46,246 nucleotides of DNA from Pseudomonadota bacterium. Lineage in GTDB: Bacteria; Myxococcota_A; Bradymonadia; Bradymonadales; GCA-2716585. The DNA lies in assembly GCA_005804885.1 (NCBI GenBank), contig SYOX01000087.1, forward strand, positions 1-46,246. Reading direction: 5' to 3'. This document shows positions 1-8,010 of the stretch, in pieces. The position numbers and the translations under genes were made by a program. Below the pieces are notes generated by a model. That model saw only the letters and a list, made by a program, of their open reading frames with translations, ran no database searches and was not told the DNA's origin. How positions within the stretch are numbered: the first letter of the stretch is position 1; each line of letters starts with the position of its first letter.

Positions 1-62
1 GGTGCGAGGAGCGTGGGGCGCTCGTCGAGCCCGCGAGCGCCGCGCGGCGGATCACGGCGTCG

Positions 63-824
63 GTGGGCGGCGCTGCGCGGATCGTCGCGGCGCTCGCGGC
101 CCTCGTCGTGGTGGTCCTGGCGGCGGGCGCGAGCCGGGCCGAGGCGCCGGGGGATGCGCCCGAGGCCGCCGCGCGCCTGGACGTGCTGGTGATCAACTTG
201 AACCTGTCCCGCGGCGCGGTGCCTGCCGTCGACAGGCTCTCCGAGGTCCTGTCCCGGCTGGCCCCCGGCGCGCGCGTCGAGGTGGCGCACTTTCTGGACC
301 TCGACGAGGCCGCGCTCAAGGCGCGGGCGCCCCGGTCTGTCGTGCTCTCGCCCCAGAGCGAGCCCTGGTGGACCTACGACGCGGGCGATCTGGGCCGCCT
401 CACCGGGCTGATCCGGGGCCTCGACGTGCCCGTGCTCGGGGTCTGCGGCGGCCACCAGCTCCTGGCGATGGCCTACGGCGGCGAGGTGGCGCCGATACGG
501 GACAAGGCCGAGGGGGAGAGCTACGCGGGGATGTTCAAGGAGAAGGGGACGATCTCCATCCGGGTTGAGCGCGCCGATCCGCTCCTGGCAGGGATCGAGG
601 TGGGCGCGCATCGCTCGGTCCACGCCTGGCACACCGAGGAGATCAAGCGCCTGCCGCCGGGCTTCGTGCTGCTGGCCACGGGTCGGGTGTCGCGCTTTCA
701 GATGATCCGGCACGCCGACCGGCCGCTCTACGGGGTGCAGTTCCACCCCGAGTCGAGCCGGGCCACGGACCCCGTCAATGAGCGTATCTTGTTGAATTTC
801 TTGAGGATCGCGCTGGGGTCGTGA
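63..824 (+). CDS. Exported class I glutamine amidotransferase-like protein
   Basis: A class I glutamine amidotransferase (GATase1) fold is visible. The nucleophile elbow V-C-G-G-H-Q places the catalytic Cys at residue 128, and the Q-F-H-P-E-S motif gives His228 and Glu230, so the triad looks intact. The N-terminus is a signal-peptide-like segment: Arg near the start, then an Ala/Val/Leu core and A-S-R-A-E-A. A periplasmic or exported location is therefore likely, which is unusual because most GATase1 domains are cytoplasmic and fused to a synthase. No synthase domain follows; the protein ends soon after the triad. The GTG at 63 lacks a clear ribosome binding site, and the frame stays open back to base 3, so the true start may lie upstream of the window. 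The substrate is unknown. Related roles include gamma-glutamyl hydrolysis or peptidase-like activity. Confidence 0.75.
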   Translation: MGGAARIVAALAALVVVVLAAGASRAEAPGDAPEAAARLDVLVINLNLSRGAVPAVDRLSEVLSRLAPGARVEVAHFLDLDEAALKARAPRSVVLSPQSEPWWTYDAGDLGRLTGLIRGLDVPVLGVCGGHQLLAMAYGGEVAPIRDKAEGESYAGMFKEKGTISIRVERADPLLAGIEVGAHRSVHAWHTEEIKRLPPGFVLLATGRVSRFQMIRHADRPLYGVQFHPESSRATDPVNERILLNFLRIALGS

Positions 825-1095
825 TCGTCGGCGTCGAGGGACACGGCGGGGAGCGCTCGGGCGATGAGCGTGCCATTTTTTTCCACAGGGTCGCCTTCTT
901 GTCATCATCACGCTTTGCGAGATCAGGTCAAAAAACAGCCAGATCCGGTGAGATGTCGCTCGCTTGCCCAGGCGCCGGGTTTGGCGCCAGAGGTGGACAG
1001 ACGAGGAGGGGGCAATAGCGGATGACAGCGCGGGGGGGCGGGTGGGGATCGCTGGTGCTGCCGGTGCTGCTGGGGGTGTCGTCGATCTCGGCGAA
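825..1095. other. Intergenic region, 271 bp, no gene recognised
   Basis: This is the gap between the amidotransferase stop and the stop of the minus-strand Rpn-like gene, so the genes converge. A T-run follows a short GC-rich segment near 870-880. GGCGCC appears twice around 970-987 with a 6-nt gap and could form a small hairpin, but no U-tract follows it. I see no supported small gene. Confidence 0.5.
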
Positions 1096-2049
1096 TCAGG
1101 GCAGGTCGCGCTCTTCGAGCCACAGGGCCAGCTCGGAGGCCGACAGATCGAGGATCACATCGCCGAGCTGCTCGGGGCCGAGCGTGTCAAAGCGGCTCAA
1201 CAGGGTCTGGTGCTCCTGCGGGCTCAGGGGCCGTCCCAGCCGCCGCTCAAACTGGTGAACCAGCGGACGCAGCCCTTGGGAGAGACCTTGGGAGAGGCCT
1301 TGGGAGAGGCCTTGGGCTTCGCCCTCGTCCTTGAGGGCTTGCTTGAGGCTGGGGACATGTTCGAGGAAGATGTGTGCGATGAGCTCGCGCCTCTTGAGGC
1401 GCTCGGGATCATCGGTTTCGGGGAAGTACTTCTTGATCTCGTCAATCTGGGGAATGGTCATGGGAAGCACCTCGATCATGCGGGTGAGCCACTCGAGTTC
1501 GCGGTGGTCGATCACCCACTTACCGAACTCGACGAGCCTGTTGTCGGTCCTTGCCAGAAGGAAGGGTATCAACTCGGGCACGAGCGGGAGCTTGTTGGCG
1601 ACGATCCACAGGAAGTCGAAGGGGTAGGGACCGACGCGATAGACCCCCTGAGCGACTATTGTAAGGTCGCGCGCCCTCGAAAGCCACCTGGGCAGGTGAG
1701 GGGCGATCAACCACAAGGGCATCTCGGCGGCCCACTTGCTCTCTTTGTCTTTGTGCTCGCGGCGCTCAACCTCGCGGGCTTGACGGCGGAGCAAGGCCCT
1801 GTCGAAGCGGCGGCGGTCGAGCTTGTCGCCCCCGAGCTTGAGCTCGATGACGATCTCGTCCTCGTCGGCCAGACACCAAGGAGCGGCCAGGTGGGCCAGG
1901 GCCGCTTTGTCGCCGACGAGCAGGCGGCCATCGGCTCTCACTTCGTTCAGGGGCGTCTCAGGGGGGATGATGAAGGAGCAGGCCTGGTGGGTGATCGAGC
2001 CCGTCTCTTCGGAGAAGATGAGCTTGGCGTGCTGGTCGAGCTTTCCCAT
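1096..2049 (-). CDS. Rpn/DUF4351-like PD-(D/E)XK nuclease-family protein
   Basis: This 317-aa protein has the architecture of Rpn/transposase-like PD-(D/E)XK proteins. An N-terminal region holds an E-L-K motif (V-I-E-L-K-L-G) that fits the E-x-K half of the nuclease core. A helical middle follows. Then comes a short G-L-S-Q repeat, encoded by 12-bp direct repeats near 1276-1320, and a C-terminal segment like DUF4351 (L-G-R-P-L-S-P-Q-E ... L-G-D-V-I-L-D-L). The ATG at 2049 is preceded by GGAGAG. Known family members promote recombination or act as putative nucleases; many copies are degraded. The gene is single and diverges from the caspase/FGE gene. The nuclease core is weakly conserved by eye, so activity is uncertain. 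Confidence 0.6.
   Translation of the reverse strand: MGKLDQHAKLIFSEETGSITHQACSFIIPPETPLNEVRADGRLLVGDKAALAHLAAPWCLADEDEIVIELKLGGDKLDRRRFDRALLRRQAREVERREHKDKESKWAAEMPLWLIAPHLPRWLSRARDLTIVAQGVYRVGPYPFDFLWIVANKLPLVPELIPFLLARTDNRLVEFGKWVIDHRELEWLTRMIEVLPMTIPQIDEIKKYFPETDDPERLKRRELIAHIFLEHVPSLKQALKDEGEAQGLSQGLSQGLSQGLRPLVHQFERRLGRPLSPQEHQTLLSRFDTLGPEQLGDVILDLSASELALWLEERDLP
1276..1320 (-). repeat. 12-bp tandem repeat coding for G-L-S-Q units
   Basis: About four near-identical 12-bp units (TTGGGAGAGGCC on the plus strand) encode the G-L-S-Q-G-L-S-Q stretch of the Rpn-like protein. In-frame 12-bp repeats can expand or contract without breaking the frame, and such Q-G-L repeats are common in this family. 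Confidence 0.8.
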
Positions 2050-2330
2050 CGGCTCTCCACGTCCTCGGGGTTCATCGATCCCGCAACTTCCCTCGCCTTC
2101 GCTCCTGGGTCAAGGGCGTCCGCGCTCCCAAGGCGTCGATCCCCAGCGCGCGGAAAAGACATGCGCTCAGGAGGGGAGGGCTGGATCGGTGGCTCATTTT
2201 CGGAGAAAGTCCAGTCACACAAGTGATGTAGCCTGCTCCAAAGGATCGAGGTCGCGGCGAGGGGCTTGAGCAAGACGATCCCGGTGATCGACAGGACGAT
2301 CCGAAGAGAGCGTCCACGGGGGACGAAGCG
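2050..2330. promoter_or_regulatory. Divergent intergenic region, 281 bp
   Basis: This space separates the divergent starts of the Rpn-like gene (2049, minus) and the caspase/FGE gene (2331, plus), so it must hold promoters for both unless they are read from further away. I cannot assign a confident -35/-10 pair. A more AT-rich patch lies near 2195-2240. Confidence 0.4.
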
Positions 2331-4808
2331 ATGAGGGGAGCCACGGCAAGGAAAACGATCGCAAGAGATTGGGCGACACAAAGGCCAACCCGCAAGGGTA
2401 AGGCGTGGGTGTCGTCGGGGGCGCCGCTCGTGTCGTCGGGTGGGTCGATCGTGCCGCGCGTGCCGTCGGGGGCGTCGCTCTCGGCGTCCCTGGGGCTGGT
2501 GGCGGCGTCGATCGCGGCGGCGCTGCTGCTGGGGAGCTGCACGCCCCGGCCTTTGAAGGGCGAGGGCGGGCCGGACCCCACGGCGGAAGGTGGAGGGCCC
2601 GTGACGCGCGGGGATCGGGGGGGCCGGGTGGTGTACGAGGCGCCGCCGGGCGGGCGCGGGGGCTTCGAGGGGCGGGTGACGCTCTACGAGCGCTCGCTGG
2701 CGGTGGTGATCGGGATCGACGATTACGAGGTCGCGCGGCCGAAGCTGACCGGCGCTGTGCGGGACGCGCGGGCGGTGGCGAGGGGCCTTGAGGCGCACGG
2801 CTTCGAGGTGACGCTCCTGCTCGATGACGCGGCCACGAGGGGCAAGATCGCCGAGGTGCTGACCAACACCTTCCGGCTCAAGGTCCGCCGTGGGGATCGG
2901 GTGCTGATCTACTTCGCCGGGCACGGCACGACGCTGGGCGCTGGGGCGTCGGAGATCGGCTACCTGATGCCGGTGGAGGGTCGGATGGAGTCGGCCGCAG
3001 GCACGGGGATCTCGATGCGCGAGCTTCAGGACTGGCTGTCGACCTACGACAGCGATCACGTCATGCTGGTGACGGACGCGTGCTACTCGGGGCTGGCGAT
3101 CCCGGACGGCCTGGTGCGAAGCGCCAGCCTGGAGGCGCTGCCGGATTACTATCGCAAGGTGCTCGGCAAGCCGATCCGGATGACGCTCTCGGCCGGCAGC
3201 CGCGACGAGCAGGCCTTCGACAACTACAAGGATCACGGGCTCTTCACCTTCTACTTCCTGGCGGGCCTGGAGCGCGGGGAGGATCTCAACGGCGACGGCG
3301 GCGTCACAGGCGCGGACATAGACGGCGACGGCCTCGTGACCGGCGACGAGCTCGCGACCTTCATCAAGCTGCATGTCCCGAAGACGGCCGCCTCCCTCGG
3401 CCACGATCAGCACCCCCAATGGGGGCGCAAGGGCGACGGCGAGTACTTCTTCCTCGCCCGTCGCCCGACCCCCAGCGTCTCTTCCGACCCCAGTCCCGAT
3501 CCCGATGTGCGCCCTGAACCCGACCCCGAACCCGAACCCGAACCCGAGCCAAGGGGCAAGAAGGCCATCCTCACGATCCGTTCGGAGCCCTCGGGGCTGG
3601 AGATCTGGCTCGACGGCAAGAGCCGAGGCCCGGCGCCCTTGGAGAGCCTGGTCGTGGACGTCGGATCGCGGCGCGTTGAGATCAAGGACAAGTGCCAGGT
3701 GGCCGAAGCGAAGCAGATCAAGCTCGAAGCGGGCGAGCAGGGAACGGTCACGATCAAGGCGCGACCCCGCGAGGGGTCGCTCAAGGTTCAAGTCTTTGAT
3801 CCCAAAGGCAATGAGGTGGCCGCCGATGTGTTTGTAGACGGCGCGAAGCTGGGCCAGTCGCTCGAGAGCTTCAAGCTGCCAGTGTGCTCGAAGCAGCTGG
3901 AGATCGTCCACGGCACCCACGGCAAGTTGCAGTCGGCGCTGGCGCTCCAAGAGGATCGCAGCGCCGAGCTTGTCTTGCGCTTCGACAAGCCGCCAGGGGT
4001 CGAGGGCTTCGTCCTGATCGAGAAGGGGACCTTCACGATGGGCTCGCCCGACGACGAGGTGGCTCGAGACGACGATGAAACGCAGCACAAGGCGACGCTG
4101 ACGCGGTCATTCTGGATGCAGAAGACGGAGGTGACGCAGCGGCAATGGCGCGCGTTGATGGGCAACAATCCATCGTCCTTTTCCTCCTGTGGGGAGGAGT
4201 GTCCGGTGGAGAATGTCAACTGGTGGGAGGCGCTGGCCTTCGCCAACGCGCTGAGCAGAAAGGAGGGTCTGAAGGAGTGTTTCGAGTTAACGGGGTGCAA
4301 CAAGGCTCCAGGCGAGGACATGGAGTGCTCGGGCGTGAGGGTCACGGCGCCAGGAGGCGATGTAACCAGGTGCGAGGGATACCGTTTGCCCACGGAGGCT
4401 GAGTGGGAGCGTGCGGCTCGTGGTGGGACGCAGACGGCCTTCTTCAACGGGGGCATCTTGGACGCGCTCAAGGATCCCAACATGGACAAGGCAGGTTGGT
4501 ACGATAATAACGCAGGAGAAAAGACGCACCCGGTGGGACAAAAGCTAGCCAATGGGTTCGGCCTGTATGACGTCCACGGCAATGTGTGGGAGTGGGTCTG
4601 GGATGTGTATCGTGAGGACTACGCATCTCTTGGAGGCACTGATCCAGCGAACAATAGTTCAGGTTCTGCCCGCGTCGTTCGCGGCGGGTCGTGGTTCAAC
4701 GCCGCGCGGACCTGCGCCGCGGCTAATCGCAGCTTCTACGACCCCGGCGTCCCCGGCGACCGCTTCAACTTCCTCGGCTTTCGCCTCTCCAGGTCCACTG
4801 ACAACTGA
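2331..4808 (+). CDS. Caspase-like/EF-hand/PEGA/FGE-sulfatase lipoprotein
   Basis: This 825-aa multidomain protein begins with a hydrophobic segment ending in L-L-G-S-C (Cys70), a lipobox, so it is probably an exported lipoprotein. A caspase-like peptidase C14 domain follows at about 110-370, with F-A-G-H-G (His198) and D-A-C-Y-S-G (Cys251) forming the catalytic dyad. Two consecutive EF-hand-type loops at residues 318-340 (D-x-N-x-D-G and D-x-D-x-D-G) sit inside it and suggest calcium binding. An Asp/Glu-Pro linker near 390-405 leads to two PEGA-like beta domains (about 410-550). The C-terminus is an FGE-sulfatase/C-type-lectin-fold domain (about 560-825) with R-L-P-T-E-A-E-W-E-R, N-V-W-E-W and R-G-G-S-W ... 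G-F-R motifs. The ATG at 2331 has GGGGGA upstream. The long leader before the lipobox makes later GTG starts (2409, 2460) possible. The substrate is unknown. Confidence 0.85.
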   Translation: MRGATARKTIARDWATQRPTRKGKAWVSSGAPLVSSGGSIVPRVPSGASLSASLGLVAASIAAALLLGSCTPRPLKGEGGPDPTAEGGGPVTRGDRGGRVVYEAPPGGRGGFEGRVTLYERSLAVVIGIDDYEVARPKLTGAVRDARAVARGLEAHGFEVTLLLDDAATRGKIAEVLTNTFRLKVRRGDRVLIYFAGHGTTLGAGASEIGYLMPVEGRMESAAGTGISMRELQDWLSTYDSDHVMLVTDACYSGLAIPDGLVRSASLEALPDYYRKVLGKPIRMTLSAGSRDEQAFDNYKDHGLFTFYFLAGLERGEDLNGDGGVTGADIDGDGLVTGDELATFIKLHVPKTAASLGHDQHPQWGRKGDGEYFFLARRPTPSVSSDPSPDPDVRPEPDPEPEPEPEPRGKKAILTIRSEPSGLEIWLDGKSRGPAPLESLVVDVGSRRVEIKDKCQVAEAKQIKLEAGEQGTVTIKARPREGSLKVQVFDPKGNEVAADVFVDGAKLGQSLESFKLPVCSKQLEIVHGTHGKLQSALALQEDRSAELVLRFDKPPGVEGFVLIEKGTFTMGSPDDEVARDDDETQHKATLTRSFWMQKTEVTQRQWRALMGNNPSSFSSCGEECPVENVNWWEALAFANALSRKEGLKECFELTGCNKAPGEDMECSGVRVTAPGGDVTRCEGYRLPTEAEWERAARGGTQTAFFNGGILDALKDPNMDKAGWYDNNAGEKTHPVGQKLANGFGLYDVHGNVWEWVWDVYREDYASLGGTDPANNSSGSARVVRGGSWFNAARTCAAANRSFYDPGVPGDRFNFLGFRLSRSTDN

Positions 4809-4890
4809 ACGTTTGGATCGCTGGAGAAAGAGTCTCACATGTCGAGGGAGAGGCCCCCGGCGGCGGCGGGCACCTCAGGCGCAGCGTAAG

Positions 4891-5208
4891 CCGACGGGTT
4901 TGCCGGGCCCTGATCGGGTCCGGCTGCACCCGCGGCTACGATCGTGCCGACGGCGTCTCATGCCGACGGCGTCTCGCCCCTGCCGGGGCTCTCAAGTGCG
5001 TATCCCGTCTCGGTGAAATCGAAAGGCCAAGGCAGATTGCAGCCCCGAGGCGCCAGACAACAACCGACCGATTGGTCTTGTCGGTTCGTTGTCTCATCCG
5101 CCCCGCCCCATCGGGGCGGCTCGGTAATTGGAGCCCCGCAGGGGCGAGACGCCGTCGGCATGATCGTAGCCGCGTGGTGCAGCCGCGACAGCGGCAAACC
5201 CGTCGGTC
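4891..5208. repeat. Interrupted palindrome with inner hairpins
   Basis: The left arm (about 4891-4994) and right arm (about 5130-5208) are reverse complements apart from a few insertions. Both contain the small palindrome GCCCCGCAGGGGC or a close variant. The spacer of about 135 bp contains two additional hairpins, so the whole element could fold into a branched structure in single-stranded DNA or RNA. Confidence 0.75.
5055..5094. repeat. 40-nt hairpin inside the palindromic element
   Basis: AGACAAC (5055-5061) pairs with GTTGTCT (5088-5094), and AACCGAC (5062-5068) pairs with GTCGGTT (5080-5086), with one bulged base and an 11-nt loop. No U-tract follows, so it does not look like a simple terminator. 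Confidence 0.8.
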
Positions 5209-5500
5209 CCCGGAAGGACCGTGTATCCATCCAACAACGCCCACCCGCCGGGATCGACTCGTCCCTCAACCCGTCGGTCGGCGGGGGGGCCGCGTGTCCA
5301 CCCATCGGAGGCAACCCTTCGATCGTCGGTCGACGGGAGGATCGTGTGTCCACTCAACGGGCCGACCCGTCGGGGTCTTGTTCCCGACGGGGTCTTGTGT
5401 CTTGCGGGGCGGGGTGTCGGGGGGAGCGGTCGTCTGGACAAGGGCGGCGCGATCCGGCACAGTCCGGCGTTGACGACGGCAAGCTTGAGGAGGTCTGAGG

Positions 5501-6598
5501 GTGGCGAGGAGAGGCAAGGCGAGGACGGTGCTGTTGACGGGCTTCCCGGGCTTTCTGGGGCGGCGCTTGCTGGAGGCGTTGGCCAGGGAGGGGGTCGGCG
5601 ACAGGTTCGTGTTGCTGGTTCAGGAGCGGATGGTGGAGGCGGCCGAGGCGTCGCTGGCGTCGCTTGGGGAGTCGATCGAGGGCTTCGCGGGGCGCTGGGA
5701 GCTTGTGGTGGGCGACATCTCGCAGCGTCGGCTGGGGTTGGAGCCGGAGGCCTATGATGCGCTTGCGGATCGGGTGACGCGGGTCTGGCACCTGGCGGCG
5801 CTCTACAACCTGGCGGTGGAGGAGCAGCTGGCCTACCGGGTCAACGTGGTCGGCACGGTCAACGTGCTGGATTTTTGCGAGCGGGCGCGGGAGTTCGAGC
5901 GGCTGAACTACGTCTCGACGTCGTACGTGTCGGGCTCGCGGCAGGGCTTGATCCGCGAGGTGGAGCTGGACGAGGGTCAGGGCTTCAAGAATCACTACGA
6001 GAGCACGAAGTTCTGGGCGGAGGTGGAGGTGCAGCGGCGGCTGGACAGGCTGCCGGCGGTGATCTTCAGGCCTGGGATCGTGGTGGGGGACTCGCGCACG
6101 GGCGAGACGGACAAGTACGACGGCCCTTATACGTTGATGCGCTTCATCATGAAGATGCCGGACGGCGCGCCGATGCTCAACATCGGGGACGGGGAGTCGC
6201 TGGTCAACATCGTGCCGGTGGACTATGCGATCGCGGCGATGGTGGCGATCGCGGGTCAGGAGGGCGCGGTGGGGCAGGTCTTCCACATCGCGGACCCGAA
6301 CCCGATGCGGGCCAGGGATCTGGTGTCGTTGATCCTGGAGACGATGGGCAAGGCGCCGCCGATGGGCCGGGTGCCGCCGCTGCTGGTCGACGCGCTGATG
6401 AGGCTCAAGCCCTTGCGGGAGCTCGTGGACGTGCCCAGGGAGGCGATCGTCTACTTCAACCACAACGCGCGCTACGACACGGCCAACACGCAGGACGCTC
6501 TGGAGGACACGCCGCTGCGCTGTCCGCACATCTCGACCTACCTGGACGTCTTGATCAACTACCTTGAGCGCAACCCGGACAGGCCGCGTCCGGTCTGA
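5501..6598 (+). CDS. Atypical extended SDR (NAD-binding type 4, reductase/epimerase-like)
   Basis: This 365-aa Rossmann-fold protein opens with T-G-F-P-G-F-L-G, the dinucleotide-binding loop. Y166-x-x-x-K170 (H-Y-E-S-T-K) supplies the SDR catalytic pair, and S-T-S-Y-V-S-G the active-site Ser/Thr region. The TGxPGFLG form and overall length fit the NAD_binding_4 (fatty acyl-CoA reductase/male-sterility-like) branch of extended SDRs better than sugar epimerases. The GTG start follows GAGGAGGTCTGAGG, a good ribosome binding site. It lies 104 bp upstream of the MoxR cassette in the same direction, but a possible promoter lies between them, so membership in that operon is uncertain. The substrate cannot be named. 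Confidence 0.75.
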   Translation: MARRGKARTVLLTGFPGFLGRRLLEALAREGVGDRFVLLVQERMVEAAEASLASLGESIEGFAGRWELVVGDISQRRLGLEPEAYDALADRVTRVWHLAALYNLAVEEQLAYRVNVVGTVNVLDFCERAREFERLNYVSTSYVSGSRQGLIREVELDEGQGFKNHYESTKFWAEVEVQRRLDRLPAVIFRPGIVVGDSRTGETDKYDGPYTLMRFIMKMPDGAPMLNIGDGESLVNIVPVDYAIAAMVAIAGQEGAVGQVFHIADPNPMRARDLVSLILETMGKAPPMGRVPPLLVDALMRLKPLRELVDVPREAIVYFNHNARYDTANTQDALEDTPLRCPHISTYLDVLINYLERNPDRPRPV

Positions 6599-6609
6599 AC
6601 GTTTGATGC

Positions 6610-6640
6610 CTGAACGGGTGTTGCATTTTTTGCTGTTCAG
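6610..6640 (+). other. CTGAAC...GTTCAG inverted repeat with T6 in the loop
   Basis: Six-base perfect arms flank a 19-nt loop that contains six Ts. It lies just after the SDR stop. It may act as a weak transcription stop or an operator ahead of the MoxR cassette. The T-run being in the loop argues against a standard intrinsic terminator. Confidence 0.4.
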
Positions 6641-6656
6641 CCGAGTCGTGAGGCGC

Positions 6657-6662
6657 TAGGAT
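6657..6662 (+). promoter_or_regulatory. Possible -10 element (TAGGAT) for the MoxR cassette
   Basis: TAGGAT lies 40 bp before the MoxR start codon; the same hexamer sits before the DUF47 gene at 44806-44811. TGTTCA about 17 bp upstream would be a poor -35. The assignment rests on pattern only. Confidence 0.35.
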
Positions 6663-6702
6663 GCGTTGCGTCTTGACGATCAAGCCCTTGGAGAGGTGAC
6701 AG

Positions 6703-7833
6703 ATGGGTGAGGCCCTTCGTTTGCCGGTCGAGCGGCGTTATCCGGAAGAGTTTGCGGCGTTGCTCTTCAACGACAAGGACGTGAAGCCGCCGGGTTGGAG
6801 GATGTCGCCGAGGTCGGTGGAGACCTTCATCCTGGGGAGCCAGGGTCGGGAGCTGGAGTACGAGGAGGGCGGTGAGGCGCGCAAGGCGGTCATCAGCAAG
6901 AAGTTCTATGGGGACGACGTGCTGGTGCAGCGTGCGATCGTGACGCTGGCCTCGGATCGGGGTCTGTTGCTGGTGGGTGAGCCCGGGACGGCCAAGAGCT
7001 GGTTGAGCGAGCACCTGTCGGCGGCGGTCAGCGGCGACAGCATGCTGGCGATCCAGGGCAGCGCGGGGATCACCGAGGATCAGATCAAGTACTCGTGGAA
7101 CTACGCGATGTTGCTGGCCGAGGGTCCGTCGAAGCGGGCGCTGGTGCCGGCGCCGCTCTACATCGGGATGCGGGACGGCAAGCTGGTGCGCTTCGAGGAG
7201 ATCACGCGGACGCCGCACGAGGTGCAGGACTCGCTCCTGTCGTGCATGAGCGACAAGGTGTTGATCGTGCCGGAGCTCTCGGGGGAGGACGGGTCGGTGC
7301 TGGCGTCGCGGGGCTTCAACGTCATCGGGACGGCCAACACGCGGGATCGGGGCGTCAACGAGATGTCGTCGGCGCTCAAGCGTCGGTTCAACTTCGAGAC
7401 GGTGCCGCCGGTCGAGGATCTGATGGACGAGATGCGGATCGTGCGCAGCCAGGTCAGCAGCCTGCTGGAGAGCAGCAAGATCGAGGCGACGGCGATGGGC
7501 GACGACGTGCTGGAGCTGCTGGTGACGACCTTCCACGAGCTGAGGCGGGGTCAGACGACGGACGGGATCAAGGTGGAGGCGGCCTCCAGCATGATGTCGA
7601 CGGCGGAGGCCGTCTCGGTGGGCTTGCACTCGACGCTCTTTGCCAGCTTCTTTGGCAGCCGCAAGGTCGATCCGGAGCACGTGGTCATCAACCTGACGGG
7701 GGCCGTGGTCAAGGAGAACCGCGACGATCTGAAGATCCTGCGCAACTACTGGGAGGTGGCGGTCAAGCCTCGGGCCAACAAGGAGCTGGGGCTCTGGAAG
7801 GCCTACTACAAGGCGCGCAAGTATTTGAAATAG
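6703..7833 (+). CDS. MoxR-family AAA+ ATPase of a DUF5682/VWA cassette
   Basis: This 376-aa AAA+ ATPase has a clear Walker A, G-E-P-G-T-A-K-S (Lys98). Its Walker B-like strand reads L-V-R-F-E-E-I-T-R (Glu165-Glu166), followed by a V-Q-D-S-L-L-S-C-M-S-D-K helix typical of MoxR proteins. Sensor 1 is in I-G-T-A-N-T-R-D-R-G, and arginine-finger candidates are in S-A-L-K-R-R-F-N-F. The F-E-E form in place of the canonical D-E is, from memory, usual in MoxR ATPases that travel with DUF5682. The ATG has GGAGAGGTGACAG before it. MoxR ATPases act as hexameric remodelling chaperones with VWA partners. Here the VWA gene is two genes downstream, with DUF5682 between. Confidence 0.9.
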   Translation: MGEALRLPVERRYPEEFAALLFNDKDVKPPGWRMSPRSVETFILGSQGRELEYEEGGEARKAVISKKFYGDDVLVQRAIVTLASDRGLLLVGEPGTAKSWLSEHLSAAVSGDSMLAIQGSAGITEDQIKYSWNYAMLLAEGPSKRALVPAPLYIGMRDGKLVRFEEITRTPHEVQDSLLSCMSDKVLIVPELSGEDGSVLASRGFNVIGTANTRDRGVNEMSSALKRRFNFETVPPVEDLMDEMRIVRSQVSSLLESSKIEATAMGDDVLELLVTTFHELRRGQTTDGIKVEAASSMMSTAEAVSVGLHSTLFASFFGSRKVDPEHVVINLTGAVVKENRDDLKILRNYWEVAVKPRANKELGLWKAYYKARKYLK

Positions 7834-8010
7834 ACTGGCTTTCATTGGGTCATGGCGAGGTGTCCGGCCGCCCCTGCGAGGCGGCCTCGATCCGAAGGCG
7901 GTGAGGGCGTGGTCGGGGCTGTGGGCGGGGTCGAGCGACAAGGCGGGCGAGCGGGCCCGGGTTCAGCGGTCGGTGGCTGAGGGCGTGCGGGGAGAGAGCG
8001 GGCGAGCGGC
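7834..8010 (+). other. Intercistronic gap with a GC hairpin
   Basis: The 177-bp gap between the MoxR and DUF5682 genes is the widest inside the cassette. GGCCGCC (7866-7872) pairs with GGCGGCC (7880-7886) around a 7-nt loop and no U-tract follows. It could set the ratio of MoxR to downstream products by partial termination or RNA stability. A 42-codon reading frame from the ATG at 7852 is present but unsupported. Confidence 0.5.

Larger units (their letters stand above)
4809..5500. repeat. Gene-free 692-bp stretch of nested inverted repeats
   Basis: No credible gene is present. The left part holds inverted arms at roughly 4891-4994 and 5130-5208; they share the ACGGGTTTGCCG, CGGCTACGATC, CGACGGCGTCTC and GCCCC(T)GC-GGGGC segments with small gaps. 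Between them lie two further hairpins (5055-5094 and about 5098-5123). The right part (5210-5400) carries spaced copies of a GGACCG(T/C)GT(A/G)TCCACCC-like module that recurs at 38095-38128. It looks like an intergenic repeat element rather than decayed coding sequence. Confidence 0.75.

Noticed and set aside
970..987. GGCGCC...GGCGCC hairpin as a terminator
   Set aside because: Very short stem and no T-tract in either direction.
1947..4088. 713-aa minus-strand reading frame
   Set aside because: It is antisense to the caspase/FGE gene, has His/Arg/Leu-rich shadow composition and no domain.
4809..5500. Retron or group II intron remnant
   Set aside because: Nested hairpins invite the idea, but there is no reverse transcriptase frame in the window or intron domain V motif.
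7852..7980. 42-codon reading frame in the MoxR-DUF5682 gap
   Set aside because: No ribosome binding site, Gly/Arg-rich low-complexity product, and it covers the hairpin.
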